A stretch of DNA of 33,284 nt from Bacteroidales bacterium. GTDB lineage: Bacteria; Bacteroidota; Bacteroidia; Bacteroidales; ML635J-15. Below are positions 17,028-25,954 of this stretch, piece by piece. Position numbers and translations under genes: made by a program. Where the stretch lies: the NCBI GenBank assembly GCA_017645925.1, contig JAGCNN010000076.1, positions 1-33,284 of the forward strand. The letters are read 5' to 3'. Under the pieces are notes generated by a model. The model did not search any database, was not told where the DNA came from, and saw only the letters and a list, made by a program, of their open reading frames with translations. Numbering within the stretch: the stretch's first letter is position 1; each line of letters begins with the position of its first letter.

Positions 17028-17465
17028 ATGCTTGAAAAACTCGGACTATTTGGCTTGTTTCTCGGCTGTGTCCTTTCGGCGACTATTGTACCATTCTCGT
17101 CAGAAGCACTGGTATCGGGCGCATCGTTGCTAGGATACAATGTGTGGGTGGTCGTTATTGTTGCAAGCATAGGCAACACCTTGGGTGGAATGATAAGCTT
17201 TGGAATGGGGTGGCTGTGCAAGTGGGAATGGCTGGAGAAATATTTCAGGGTAAAACGCGAAAAAATTGAAAAAGCCCACAAGAAGGTTGAGCATTACGGC
17301 TATATTGCTGCTCTTTTCACATGGCTACCCATAATAGGCGACTTGATTGCAATAGCAATGGGCTTTATAAGGATGAATCCGTACATTACAACGGGGCTTA
17401 TGTTTGTTGGCAAGTTTGTGCGCTATCTTGTCGTGGTAGGGATAATAAACTTGGCGTTCCTATAG
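17028..17465 (+). CDS. YqaA/DedA-like small membrane protein (VTT/SNARE-associated domain)
   Basis: The 145 residues contain about four hydrophobic segments and a VTT-type pattern: ATIVPFSSEALVSGASLLG at 19-37, a re-entrant GNTLGGMISFGMGWLC, and WLPIIGDLIAIAMGFIRM near 99-116. YqaA and DedA proteins are inner-membrane proteins, some of which flip polyprenyl- or phospholipids; the exact substrate is not known here. The ATG lies 4 bp after the T-run of the previous terminator, so it either depends on read-through or has a promoter within the preceding gene. It converges with the flavodoxin-domain gene. Confidence 0.82.
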   Translation: MLEKLGLFGLFLGCVLSATIVPFSSEALVSGASLLGYNVWVVVIVASIGNTLGGMISFGMGWLCKWEWLEKYFRVKREKIEKAHKKVEHYGYIAALFTWLPIIGDLIAIAMGFIRMNPYITTGLMFVGKFVRYLVVVGIINLAFL

Positions 17466-17475
17466 GGCGTTTTTT

Positions 17476-18033
17476 TTATTCATCTTTCAAGACTTCGCTG
17501 ATTTTCTTGTACATAGCTACAATATCATCAAGATTTTTACTGTCAACAAATTCACCTCCGTTTTTTATCAGGTCAACCAAACGTTTTTTGCCTTCAGAAA
17601 GTTGGGATCTGCCTTTTTCTGCTTTTCTAAGCAAAGGACGTACTCCCAAATTGAACATCAACTTATAGAAACCTTTCAGTTTTTCGCGGTGAATTCCACC
17701 TTGCAGGTAAAAAAATGGTACATCAATGTTGTTTTGCTGGGCAAGTCGGTAGGCGTATAGTTCGCTTGGCAAAGTCATGCCTACGCCGGCTATTATTACT
17801 GGGTTGTATTTCAGTCGTGCCATGCGTATCCCGTTAATTTTTCCTGCGCATATCCAGCCGAGGAAAATCACAGGTTCACGTTCTCCGAAAATCATAGAGT
17901 TGTCGGTAACTGGTATAGCAGGAATTTTTTTTTTGTCCGGTGACAACTTTTCCAACTCTTCTGATAAAAGTTCGGCGTATTTCTTTGTGAATCCAGTGTT
18001 TGATTCGTAAACTATTGCTTTTATTTCTGCCAT
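17476..18033 (-). CDS. Flavodoxin-domain protein
   Basis: The 185 residues start with AIVYESNTGFTKKYAELLSEEL, the phosphate-binding loop of flavodoxin-like FMN proteins of the Flavodoxin_5/HemG type (S/T-x-T-G near residue 11). The middle follows the flavodoxin fold (VIFLGWICAGKINGI, NPVIIAGVGMT), and a helical tail of about 60 residues follows. An electron-transfer or protoporphyrinogen-oxidase-like role is possible. The FMN loop is the only functional motif visible. It overlaps the methyltransferase end by 13 bp and is the last gene of its operon. Confidence 0.72.
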   Translation of the reverse strand: MAEIKAIVYESNTGFTKKYAELLSEELEKLSPDKKKIPAIPVTDNSMIFGEREPVIFLGWICAGKINGIRMARLKYNPVIIAGVGMTLPSELYAYRLAQQNNIDVPFFYLQGGIHREKLKGFYKLMFNLGVRPLLRKAEKGRSQLSEGKKRLVDLIKNGGEFVDSKNLDDIVAMYKKISEVLKDE

Positions 18034-19187
18034 TTTGTTTCGATGTAGTGTTGTTTTATGCCGAAGAACGTTTTTAGAGCCTCCAACTGCGTTAGTATCT
18101 TGCGCTTCTGCTCGTCTGAGATGGTTGATTTTGTTGCAATTATCATTACATTCTTGTGGGTGTGAGCATCGGAAATGAATTCAACTACATTTGTCTTGTA
18201 ACCATGATATTGCAGGAACAGAACCCTGATGCTGTCGGTTACGAGTTCAGCCTGCCTTTCCATGAAGATACCGTGTTTGAGTATAGGCGACAAAATCTCG
18301 TTTGGCGTTCCGTTTTCCATTTCGTTGCGTATCTGGTGCTGGCAACATGGTGCGGCGACAATGACCTGTGCTCCAGCGTAAACGCCTTTTGCAAGAGCAT
18401 CATCGGTAGCAGTGTTGCATGCATGAAGTGCGATAAGCATATCAAGTTTTTCGGCATTGTAGCTGTCAATTGCGCTTTCGGCAAAATGCAGTCCATCAAA
18501 GCCCGATTCGGCAGCAAACTTGTTGCAAAGTTCCACCATGTCGTGGCGTATTTCCACGCCAGTAACATCGGCTTTGCACTTTAACGAATTTGCAAGGTAG
18601 TCGTAGAGTGCAAAAGTAAGGTAGCCCTTGCCGCTTCCCATGTCGGCAACCGTTATGGTGCGATTGGTGGGAAGTGTATCAATGTGACTGCTAAGTATTT
18701 CAATGTAGTGAGTGATTTGCTTGAACTTGTCCTGCGACTTCGGGTTTACGTTACCGTTTGCGTCGGTTATTCCAAGAAGGTGGAGATATTTTTTCCCAGA
18801 AGAAGCTTCCAGTTTTCGGTTTTTACTGCGGTCGTGACTTAGCGATGGAAGCTCGGTAATGCTGGCTTCCTGCTGTTTCATCTTGAAGTGGTTGCCGTTG
18901 TGTTGTAAAACAAAGTCACCATTAATGGTAAAAAGCGTTGCAAACCTGTATTCCGAGCATATATGTGCGCGAATGTTGTCGATGCCCTCGCCAATTGCAA
19001 AATTCTTTACAATGTCGCGCTTCTGGTAGCGATAGGTGAAACTGAGTTTTCGTTCACACTTTATTTCCACCTGCTTGATGTAGATATTGCGTATTTCAAT
19101 GTCCTTGCGTATTGGCGACGACAAGGTAATCTTGACGAAAGTGTTCGCTTCGAGGCTTTTGGCAATGAGGCTGATAAACTCTTCCAT
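18021..19187 (-). CDS. SAM-dependent methyltransferase (Methyltransf_32 type)
   Basis: In 388 residues, the N-terminal ~150 form an uncharacterised beta-rich region. A class I methyltransferase domain follows with SAM motif VADMGSGKGYLTFALYDYL near 180-198, VTGVEIRHDMVELCNKFA, and the LIALHACNTATDDALAKG and VAAPCCQHQIR motifs typical of the Methyltransf_32 (METTL25-like) group. RNA or protein is a plausible substrate, but none can be assigned. The start is 12 bp after the acyl-CoA synthetase stop. Confidence 0.8.
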   Translation of the reverse strand: MEEFISLIAKSLEANTFVKITLSSPIRKDIEIRNIYIKQVEIKCERKLSFTYRYQKRDIVKNFAIGEGIDNIRAHICSEYRFATLFTINGDFVLQHNGNHFKMKQQEASITELPSLSHDRSKNRKLEASSGKKYLHLLGITDANGNVNPKSQDKFKQITHYIEILSSHIDTLPTNRTITVADMGSGKGYLTFALYDYLANSLKCKADVTGVEIRHDMVELCNKFAAESGFDGLHFAESAIDSYNAEKLDMLIALHACNTATDDALAKGVYAGAQVIVAAPCCQHQIRNEMENGTPNEILSPILKHGIFMERQAELVTDSIRVLFLQYHGYKTNVVEFISDAHTHKNVMIIATKSTISDEQKRKILTQLEALKTFFGIKQHYIETKWQK

Positions 19188-19199
19188 GCGTAAGCTATA

Positions 19200-21089
19200 T
19201 TAATGTTTTGAGCTGCCGATGTTGACAAGTTTCTTCATGCTGTCGGTAATTTTTCCGATGATAGCATTGGGGTTTACAGGTCCTTGTTGTTCATCCTGAT
19301 GCATGTATATCTCGTCAATTATCGAAGCGTACTTCTTCTTTATGACATTTCGTTTGAGTTTTAGGGTGGGGGAGAGTTCGCCCGTATCCTGTGACCACTC
19401 TTCATGTACAAGGCGGAACCGCTTTATGCACTCGTATTCGCTCAAGGTAGCGTTAAGCTTGTCAATTTCAGCCTGATACTTTTTGATGACATTCGGATCC
19501 TTTATAAGCTCAATATTGTCGCGATAATGAATCTTGTGCTTCGAAGCATAGAAGTGCAGGTAGTTGAAGTCGGGCGAAATAAGTGCGCTTGCAAATTTCT
19601 CATTCTCGCCAATAATCATCACCTGTTCCACAAAGTTTGAGGTTTTGAGTTTATTTTCAATGACCTGTGGGGCGATGTACTTACCATTCGACATCTTGAA
19701 TATTTCCTTCTTGCGGTCGGTAATCTTGAGGAACTTGCCATCGACAAGTTCGCCAATGTCGCCGGTGTGGAACCATCCGTCCTCATCAATTACCTGACGA
19801 GTAGCTTCCTCGTTATTGTAGTAGCCCTTCATTATGTTAGGACCTTTTGCAAGTATCTCGCCGTCTTCATCAATTTTAACGGTAACACCTTCGAGAATTG
19901 GTCCTACAGTTCCCAGCATCGACTTGTCCCAAGCTGGCCAGTTTACGGCTATTACTGGCGAAGTTTCGGTAAGACCGTAGCCTTCACACACCTTAAGGTC
20001 GGCAGCAGCAAACAGCTTGCATATATTTAGGCTAAGCGATGAACCTCCTGCAACAATGACAATCAAGTTTCCACCGAATGCTTCCTGCCATTTTTTGAAA
20101 ACAAGCTTGCGTGCAATGTTGAGTCGGAACCTGTAGAAAGCCGAATTGTTGTTGCGAACATCGAACTTGCTGCCAACCTTTAGCGACCAGTTGAAGATAT
20201 GCTTCTTGAAAGGTGTCATATCCTTTCCCATCGACACAATCTTGTCGTAGAACTTTTCAAGCACACGTGGTACTGTATTGAAAATGTGCGGTTTTACGTC
20301 CTGCACATCGCGCATGATGGTGCCGAGGCTTTCTGCGTAGTAAATCGAGATGCCTTTTATCTGGAAGGCGTAGTTCATCATTCGTTCGTAGATGTGGCAA
20401 AGCGGCAGGAAACTTACGGCTCTTTGCTTGTAAACCGCTGGAATTATTTCCCTTACACCATATGAATTTGAAAGGATATTCTTATGCGACAGCATTACGC
20501 CTTTAGGATTGCCTGTTGTTCCAGAGGTATAAACGAGTGAAAAAACATCATCCTCGCTGATTTCCTTTTTCCTTTCTTCAATTATTTTCAAAAGTTCAGC
20601 TTCCTTGTCCTTGAGGTCAATCATCAGGCTTGTCCAGTTGTCGGCTTCGGGAACGTCTGTAAATGTATAGATGCGCGGTTTTACCTCAAGGTTTTCAATT
20701 ACCTGTTTTGCTTTTGCGTAGAGCCTTGCATTCGACACAAAGACCATCTTTGCTTCGCAGTTGCGCATGATGAATTCAAGTTCCACATTGTTAAGTGTGG
20801 GATAAACAGGAACATGCACCAAACCTGCCATTGAGATTCCCATGTCGAGGATATTCCAGTGCGGCAAGTTTTGCGAAATGCTTATAATCTTGTCGCCCTT
20901 TTGCATTCCTGCGTTAATGAGCGCGCATGCGCAAAGGTGCGAGTATTTGCTGTAGTCGGCTGGAGTGTATTTTATCCATTCGCCCTTGTCCTTGTGGGCA
21001 AATGCCACCTCGAGGTCAGCATGTTCATTATTATATATGTCAAGGAGGTCAAAAATCCTCTTTGCTTTTGTCTCTTCTACTTTTTCCAT
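19200..21089 (-). CDS. Long-chain acyl-CoA synthetase (AMP-forming)
   Basis: The 629-residue enzyme activates fatty acids with ATP and CoA. ANL-superfamily motifs are clear: YTSGTTGNPKGVMLSHKN near 190 (P-loop-like A3), GYGLTETSPVIAVNW near 370, DEDGWFHTGDIGEL near 440, ITDRKKEIFKMSNGKYI (A8 hinge and A10 region), and LSPTLKLKRN near the end. The length is typical of the long-chain (FadD15/ACSL-like) branch. The ATG overlaps the upstream beta-barrel-like gene by 13 bp. It may recycle fatty acids for lipid synthesis; the chain-length preference is inferred from family. Confidence 0.92.
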   Translation of the reverse strand: MEKVEETKAKRIFDLLDIYNNEHADLEVAFAHKDKGEWIKYTPADYSKYSHLCACALINAGMQKGDKIISISQNLPHWNILDMGISMAGLVHVPVYPTLNNVELEFIMRNCEAKMVFVSNARLYAKAKQVIENLEVKPRIYTFTDVPEADNWTSLMIDLKDKEAELLKIIEERKKEISEDDVFSLVYTSGTTGNPKGVMLSHKNILSNSYGVREIIPAVYKQRAVSFLPLCHIYERMMNYAFQIKGISIYYAESLGTIMRDVQDVKPHIFNTVPRVLEKFYDKIVSMGKDMTPFKKHIFNWSLKVGSKFDVRNNNSAFYRFRLNIARKLVFKKWQEAFGGNLIVIVAGGSSLSLNICKLFAAADLKVCEGYGLTETSPVIAVNWPAWDKSMLGTVGPILEGVTVKIDEDGEILAKGPNIMKGYYNNEEATRQVIDEDGWFHTGDIGELVDGKFLKITDRKKEIFKMSNGKYIAPQVIENKLKTSNFVEQVMIIGENEKFASALISPDFNYLHFYASKHKIHYRDNIELIKDPNVIKKYQAEIDKLNATLSEYECIKRFRLVHEEWSQDTGELSPTLKLKRNVIKKKYASIIDEIYMHQDEQQGPVNPNAIIGKITDSMKKLVNIGSSKH

Positions 21090-21730
21090 GAATTATTTGT
21101 TTTTGTGAACGGGCAGCTTCCGCACTTTATCGGGTGCTTGATGATGGAAGACAGCCAATATCTGTATCCTATTGTAAAGTTGAAAGTTTTTTTCTGATAA
21201 CCGTATGTAATGTTGAACATAAGGTCGCTCTTGTCGTTGAGGAAGATGGCGTATTCAAGGTCGGCGAGGAAGCCAACAGAGTATTCCCAGCTGCCGTTTT
21301 GCTTCCATCCGCGCACTTCCTGATAGTTTGGCACAGTATTCCAACATTCATGTCCGTATAGCATAAGTCCGGCTCCAAAGCTAAGCGAATTGCGATAAAT
21401 CTGAAACATCCTGACTTTCAGTCCGGCTTGCAGGAAAAGTCCTGGTTTTGAAATGGCGTCGCTTAGTCCTCCAAAGTTGGCTCTGAAGCAAAGAATGTCG
21501 CTTACAAGGTAGGTTTCAACGCCCAATATTACGCAGGGTTCAAGTACGAAAGTTGCATTTGAGTCTATCTTGTTTTCGTAAAGTTTTTTGTTGGGCTCGT
21601 TGAAGAAATGGAAACCTATTGGCGAAATTTTTAACTGCAAGGTTGTCTGACTCCATATTTTGCTTGGAGTTAGTGTAAATGCCAATACTATGACAATCAG
21701 TGCAGTATATAGTAAACTTCGTTTCGTCAT
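21077..21730 (-). CDS. Secreted, outer-membrane beta-barrel-like protein of unknown function
   Basis: The 217-residue product begins with a signal peptide (LLYTALIVIVLAFTL, cleavage near KIWSQ), followed by alternating strands with aromatic ends (FRANFGGLSDAIS, GLFLQAGLKVRMF, LMFNITYGYQ, FNFTIGYRYWL) that fit a small beta-barrel. A short Cys-containing tail (KCGSCPF) follows the last strand, which is unusual for a barrel. No specific family was recognised. A TTG 21 bp upstream could extend it by seven residues; the ATG at 21730 gives the normal signal peptide, so I chose it. It is the first gene of the operon with acyl-CoA synthetase. Confidence 0.65.
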   Translation of the reverse strand: MTKRSLLYTALIVIVLAFTLTPSKIWSQTTLQLKISPIGFHFFNEPNKKLYENKIDSNATFVLEPCVILGVETYLVSDILCFRANFGGLSDAISKPGLFLQAGLKVRMFQIYRNSLSFGAGLMLYGHECWNTVPNYQEVRGWKQNGSWEYSVGFLADLEYAIFLNDKSDLMFNITYGYQKKTFNFTIGYRYWLSSIIKHPIKCGSCPFTKTNNSWKK

Positions 21731-21829
21731 ACGTCGCAATATATAATGCAAATAACGTAAAAGTTTGATATTTATTTTATCGCCATGAAAATTATTTGTT
21801 CATTATTCGTTGTTAATATGTTGAATCGC

Positions 21830-22001
21830 GCCATGACGCGATTGTACAAGATGGTGGGCTACGCCGTTTCTGCGTTTCATGTTTCTATGGGCTAACGCCC
21901 GTTTGAATGGCTGCGCCGTTTCTAAGTTTCATGTTTCTGGTTTCCATGTTTCTCGTTTCTGGTTCAATGTTTAACGTTTAACAATTCAAAGTTTAACGTT
22001 G
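21830..22001. repeat. Low-complexity intergenic repeat tract (GTTTCATGTTTC / TTTAACGTT words)
   Basis: The spacer carries repeated short words: GTTTC(A/T)(A/T)GTTTC-like units, two GGGCTA(A)CGCC units, and three TTTAACGTT units. A related stretch, with GGCTAACGCCCGTTTCTAAGTTTCA-type content, lies at 23518-23572 between recO and porZ. It is not coding. This kind of tract is dispersed in some Bacteroidales genomes as I recall; the origin is unknown. Confidence 0.6.
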
Positions 22002-22028
22002 TAGAAGTCAAAGGAAAATGTAATTTTG
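21999..22028 (+). promoter_or_regulatory. Promoter of the orphan gene at 22046
   Basis: TTG (21999-22001) and TAATTTTG (22021-22028) are 19 bp apart. A second TAATTTTG follows at 22036-22043, ending 2 bp before the ATG. The first box would leave a leader of about 10 nt. Confidence 0.6.
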
Positions 22029-22045
22029 CAGAAAATAATTTTGCA

Positions 22046-22720
22046 ATGGATATTAAGGAAAGAATAGTTCATATTGTTACTGAGGGAATCTCCGATGATG
22101 TGGATCGCGAAATATTAGCTAATAGTTTATACTATTATTGTTGTGATATTGATTTGACACCAGTAATGGCATTTGGCAATCAGTATAAATTATATGTATA
22201 TGTTGATATTGTGTTTTATGGCAGCGATTTTTTTGAAGAAACGGAAAGAATGTATCGTCAATTGGAGGATTTTGGCTTTAAGAAGACTTGTTATGTTCAT
22301 AATGGTTCGAGGTACATTAAGAATAAAAGCAAACCTGTTATCAAGCAATCGGCATTGACTGGTTGGTGCAGAAAAGATGAGGAACCCTTCTATATTCTTT
22401 ACATCCAAGGCGATGCTAGTACTGTTTATCGTATGTTGTATTCTGCTAAGGATTTTGGAAATTATATTCTACCAAAATGTTTATGCAATTATTACTATGA
22501 AATCTTGCCATATAGGGATCTTGTTGTTTGTACAATAAATAATTATAATAGTCGGGATATATTAGCTTATGTGGAAGAACGGGTAGAATATGTTATGGGG
22601 CATTGTTTTGGTGAAAAATATAAAAAGGTTGGGGATTATAAATATTATGGAAGAGACTATACTGATTCTGGCGAGGGATTAGTGCCCCTTTTTAAGCGAA
22701 TGTATTATTTTCTTTATTAA
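22046..22720 (+). CDS. Hypothetical protein, AT-rich orphan, Tyr/Cys-rich
   Basis: The 224-residue protein matches no family I recognise. It is soluble, without signal peptide or membrane helix, and unusually rich in Tyr (for example NSLYYYCCDID, NYYYEILPY, GDYKYYGRDY) and Cys. It seems to have two similar halves, each with a strand-rich segment, which could be a ferredoxin-like or immunity-protein-like fold; that is speculation. Codon use is clearly more A/T-rich than that of neighbours, and the gene is flanked by repeats on its left, so horizontal acquisition is likely. It stands alone on the plus strand between leftward operons, with a promoter directly upstream. Confidence 0.7.
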   Translation: MDIKERIVHIVTEGISDDVDREILANSLYYYCCDIDLTPVMAFGNQYKLYVYVDIVFYGSDFFEETERMYRQLEDFGFKKTCYVHNGSRYIKNKSKPVIKQSALTGWCRKDEEPFYILYIQGDASTVYRMLYSAKDFGNYILPKCLCNYYYEILPYRDLVVCTINNYNSRDILAYVEERVEYVMGHCFGEKYKKVGDYKYYGRDYTDSGEGLVPLFKRMYYFLY

Positions 22721-22770
22721 TAATTCAATGTTAGTATTTATTACAGTCTGCTAAAGAATGGAACAAATTC

Positions 22771-23496
22771 CTAGTCGTTTCCAAACACTTCGTTCAGCAC
22801 TTTAAGCGACTTTATTTCCGATAGGTTTTCGGTGTGAATCTTGTAGTATTCAAGCATTTGACGGATGATTTCCTTGCGGTATGCGTATGGGATTTTCATG
22901 TTGCCGGTTTCGTACGATGCGCCAAGAATTGTTGAGAAGGCTAGGCTTAGCTGCTTGTCAAACGATTCTTCCTCGGAGGTAAAAAACGGCAGGAACATTC
23001 CTTCGCGCGAGTTGAAATATGGTGTTTCGGTGCAATAGTTGTTTGTTATCTCGAAACCAAGATGCCGAGCAAAATCCTTCAGAAAAATTATGTGCAGGTT
23101 TACTATGTTGTTGTCCGATGCTTCTATTGCCTCGATTGTACTTTTGAAGAATTGGTATAGTGCGGGATTTTGTTCCTCTTCCTTCACCATTTTCATTATC
23201 ACTTCGGCAATGAATTGAGATATGCAGATTCTTACCACATCGCTGTCGATGGCGGTTGGACTTTTCACAAGTTCGCAGTACGACATTCCTTGTACCGAGC
23301 GTGTGTCCTTTAGACGAAGTTCGGTGCGTACAATATTCAGTGGAGCAAAAATGTTTGCTTTTTGTTCTGCTTTGCGGGTTGATGTCCTTGCCAGTACCGA
23401 AATTTTTCCGCAAGCTTCGCTGAACATATTCACTACAAACGAATTGTCGGTGTATTTGATGCGGTTGAGGATTATGGCTTCGGTGGGGATGAGCAT
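22771..23496 (-). CDS. recO: DNA repair protein RecO
   Basis: The 241 residues have RecO features: an N-terminal OB-fold (MLIPTEAIILNRIKYTDNSFVVNMFSE, then GKISVLARTSTRKAEQ), and a helical C-terminal domain with VRICISQFIAEVIMKM near 88-103 and FLKDFARHLGFEI near 140. RecO loads RecA with RecR at gaps in single-stranded DNA. The zinc-finger cysteines of some RecO proteins are missing, as is usual in this phylum. It follows porZ on the same strand after a 106-bp repeat-containing gap, so it may have its own promoter. Confidence 0.88.
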   Translation of the reverse strand: MLIPTEAIILNRIKYTDNSFVVNMFSEACGKISVLARTSTRKAEQKANIFAPLNIVRTELRLKDTRSVQGMSYCELVKSPTAIDSDVVRICISQFIAEVIMKMVKEEEQNPALYQFFKSTIEAIEASDNNIVNLHIIFLKDFARHLGFEITNNYCTETPYFNSREGMFLPFFTSEEESFDKQLSLAFSTILGASYETGNMKIPYAYRKEIIRQMLEYYKIHTENLSEIKSLKVLNEVFGND

Positions 23497-23517
23497 GGGA
23501 AAGTTTCTTGGTTTATG

Positions 23518-23566
23518 TGGCTAACGCCCGTTTCTAAGTTTCAAGTTGTTTAAAGTTCAATGGTTC
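23518..23566. repeat. Second copy of the GGCTAACGCCCGTTTC / GTTCAATG repeat tract
   Basis: This short tract upstream of recO shares GGCTAACGCCCGTTT and TTTCTAAGTTTCA with the spacer at 21830-22001. It contains two GTTCAATG-type units. Not coding. Confidence 0.65.
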
Positions 23567-23600
23567 AATGTAGCGGCGCAATGCATTGTGCTGTTACATT
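23567..23600. repeat. 34-bp palindromic hairpin between porZ and recO
   Basis: The 17-bp arms abut (23567-23583 and 23584-23600) and pair along their full length as plus-strand RNA, including three G-U wobbles. The centre is CAATGCATTG. As minus-strand RNA, the direction of porZ and recO, the three wobbles become A-C mismatches. The GTAG...GC layout resembles the palindromes at 3270 and 3331. It begins 3 bp after the porZ stop. Confidence 0.75.
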
Positions 23601-23602
23601 AT

Positions 23603-25954
23603 TTATTTCAAAAATAGAATCTTAGTTGTTGATTTTTTGTCTCCAATTTCGGTTGAAGCGAATACTACATAGACGCCTGAAGCAATTTTGTTTCCGTTTA
23701 GGTTTTTTCCGTCCCAGACTATTTGCCCGCCTGTGGAGCGTGCTTCGAATACGATGTTTCCTGCAATATCGGCAATCTTGACTATGGAGCCTGCAACAAG
23801 ACCTTTTATTGTGATTGGACCTTCGTAGTTGGATTTTACGGGATTGGGGAAGGCGTATATTTCTTCATAGTCGTCGGTACCTTCAGTTGCAGAGCCTCTA
23901 AACGAAACAATTCCCTTGGATGTAGCGAAAAAAACTTCTCCTGTTTCGGGTACTACTGTTATCGAAAGGATGTTGTCGCTAGGAATAGGACTGTTCTGGG
24001 TGTTGAAGTGGTGTATGGTTTCAATTCCGTCGGCACTGGTATAGTATGCTCCGCCATTCTGAGTTCCAAACCATTTGCAGTTTGCACCATCAACAACGAT
24101 AGCAGTTACAACCTCGGCAGCAAGTAGCAGGTCGGCATTGTCGGTGCCGTCGTTGCGCGGGACTTTAATCTGTCGTCCTCTCACTACGGAGTTGTCAAAA
24201 ACCTTGTCCGGATTGTAATATACGACCACGCCTTTTGCTGTTCCAACCCATACGTAGCCGTTCTTGTCCTCGGCTATTGAATATACGTCGTTGCTAACAA
24301 CTTCTCCTTCCTCGTTCATTACGCTGAGGAACTTATACTTGTCATCGGTTGTATTTTCGGGAGTGCCATTGTCGTCGAAAACAAACAACCCGCCAGATTG
24401 CCCTAATACCAACCATTTTATACCGGTGCTTGTTACCAACAGCGATTTTATGTTGCGCGTCATGTCGGAGAATGAGTATCCTGTCCATTTGCCATCGGGA
24501 GCCATACGATGAATGCATTTGGCCGCGAGTGAGTTTGTTACCCACAGGTTGCCGTCCTTGTCGAATACAGTAGTGCCTATTCGTTCCCAGTCTATTCCGT
24601 CAATTTGCATTAGACTGCTGTTTTCGCTGTTGTATAGCTTGTAGAATTGGTTGCCACGAAATTCGACAAGACCTTTCATCCAAGAACTAACAAAAAAATG
24701 AGATTCGTCATTAGGGTCTATAGTTACATTCACAAGGTCGTTTATCCCCGTAAGTTCCGGAATTTCAGACGATGTGCGTGTGCGCCATTCGTAGTTTTCG
24801 TATTCGTATATTGTAGGGACTGTCCATGTGGGGGTATATGACGACTTGTAGCCGCCTCGCACCGCTATGACCTTCGATTTTGCCGAGGCTATCTGAAAAA
24901 CGTTATTGTTGCTTGGCGAACTGATTTCCAATACATCGCCGCTACCTTCAATGTTTAAAAGCCAGCCAAGACCTTTAAGCCCATCGGCAATCCAGATTTT
25001 GTCACCTACTATTGCCGTATTGTTCGCATATATCAGCCGCCATTCATATTGTCTTTTGTAATGCTGCAGTAAGTCTATCATTTCAAGGTCGGAGTTGTAG
25101 GCATAGATAGGTCCGCCCGACGAGCAAAGTATCATTTCATCGTTACACGACAATGAAGCTACCGATTTGCAGCTATCCATTACATGTGTCCATGAATTTC
25201 CATCGTATGCCATAATGCTATCGCTGTTTGCAGTTGTACTCTTGTAGTTTGCAAGCAATTTCCCGTTGAACCATTTCAGGGTATTGTAATTTTGTCCCTT
25301 CATCCATATATTTTGCGAAGAGCTGTCAACATCGGTTAGAACCTGCCAGTTGGAAAAATTTACAAGATTGTCGTTGATGTTTCCATGAAAAACACCGATT
25401 GTGGTAGCTACATACAGGTCGTCTCCATGATTGTCCATGTCGTTCACATGTACGTATGAACCATTGTCGCCAATGAACCAAGTTTCGCTGATTTCATGCC
25501 TTTCAATGTTTACGCATACAATACCGAAATCGCAGCCTAGGTATGCTATGCCATCGTGAGCGATGATTGAATTTATTGATTTGCTGCTGTTTATTGATTT
25601 TTTCTTTATGTCGTTGATGTTTATGATTTCGTTTCCACGTATAAAATCAATGTTTCCGCTTGAATATCCGATAATTACACTTTTGGTCCTTTCATCGTAG
25701 GCAATTCCGCTAGGAGTAATGTCAGACAGCACGTTTAACCTAGTGAGTCTTTCAATTTCTTCAGAATTACTGTCGTACTTTAAAATTCCACATTCGGAAA
25801 TTAGGTATGCCACGTCATCAACAACTATCAGTTGCTTGCCATAGTTGTACGAGAAATGGTCCTGCCATTGTCCAACGGCTACCTGTGCCGATGCGATTAT
25901 TGACATTATTAGAAATACCAGTGTGGCGATTATGGATTCTATTCTATTCTTCAT
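23603..25954 (-). CDS. porZ: Type IX secretion system protein PorZ-like (two beta-propellers + CTD)
   Basis: The 783-residue secreted protein has a signal peptide (cleavage near ASAQVAVG), an N-terminal start [17 protein letters not shown] typical of PorZ, and then two-component-regulator-type propeller repeats (e.g. [63 protein letters not shown]) through about residue 690. The last ~80 residues form a type A sorting domain ([17 protein letters not shown]... [14 protein letters not shown]). PorZ (about 776 residues in Porphyromonas gingivalis) sits on the cell surface in the attachment complex of the T9SS. The ATG overlaps the rdgB stop by 11 bp. Other propeller/CTD cargo proteins exist, so the symbol is probable, not certain. 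Confidence 0.78.
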   Translation of the reverse strand: MKNRIESIIATLVFLIMSIIASAQVAVGQWQDHFSYNYGKQLIVVDDVAYLISECGILKYDSNSEEIERLTRLNVLSDITPSGIAYDERTKSVIIGYSSGNIDFIRGNEIININDIKKKSINSSKSINSIIAHDGIAYLGCDFGIVCVNIERHEISETWFIGDNGSYVHVNDMDNHGDDLYVATTIGVFHGNINDNLVNFSNWQVLTDVDSSSQNIWMKGQNYNTLKWFNGKLLANYKSTTANSDSIMAYDGNSWTHVMDSCKSVASLSCNDEMILCSSGGPIYAYNSDLEMIDLLQHYKRQYEWRLIYANNTAIVGDKIWIADGLKGLGWLLNIEGSGDVLEISSPSNNNVFQIASAKSKVIAVRGGYKSSYTPTWTVPTIYEYENYEWRTRTSSEIPELTGINDLVNVTIDPNDESHFFVSSWMKGLVEFRGNQFYKLYNSENSSLMQIDGIDWERIGTTVFDKDGNLWVTNSLAAKCIHRMAPDGKWTGYSFSDMTRNIKSLLVTSTGIKWLVLGQSGGLFVFDDNGTPENTTDDKYKFLSVMNEEGEVVSNDVYSIAEDKNGYVWVGTAKGVVVYYNPDKVFDNSVVRGRQIKVPRNDGTDNADLLLAAEVVTAIVVDGANCKWFGTQNGGAYYTSADGIETIHHFNTQNSPIPSDNILSITVVPETGEVFFATSKGIVSFRGSATEGTDDYEEIYAFPNPVKSNYEGPITIKGLVAGSIVKIADIAGNIVFEARSTGGQIVWDGKNLNGNKIASGVYVVFASTEIGDKKSTTKILFLK

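Noticed and set aside
17440..17500. A terminator between the convergent yqaA-like and flavodoxin genes
   Set aside because: A T-run is present but no proper GC-rich stem precedes it.
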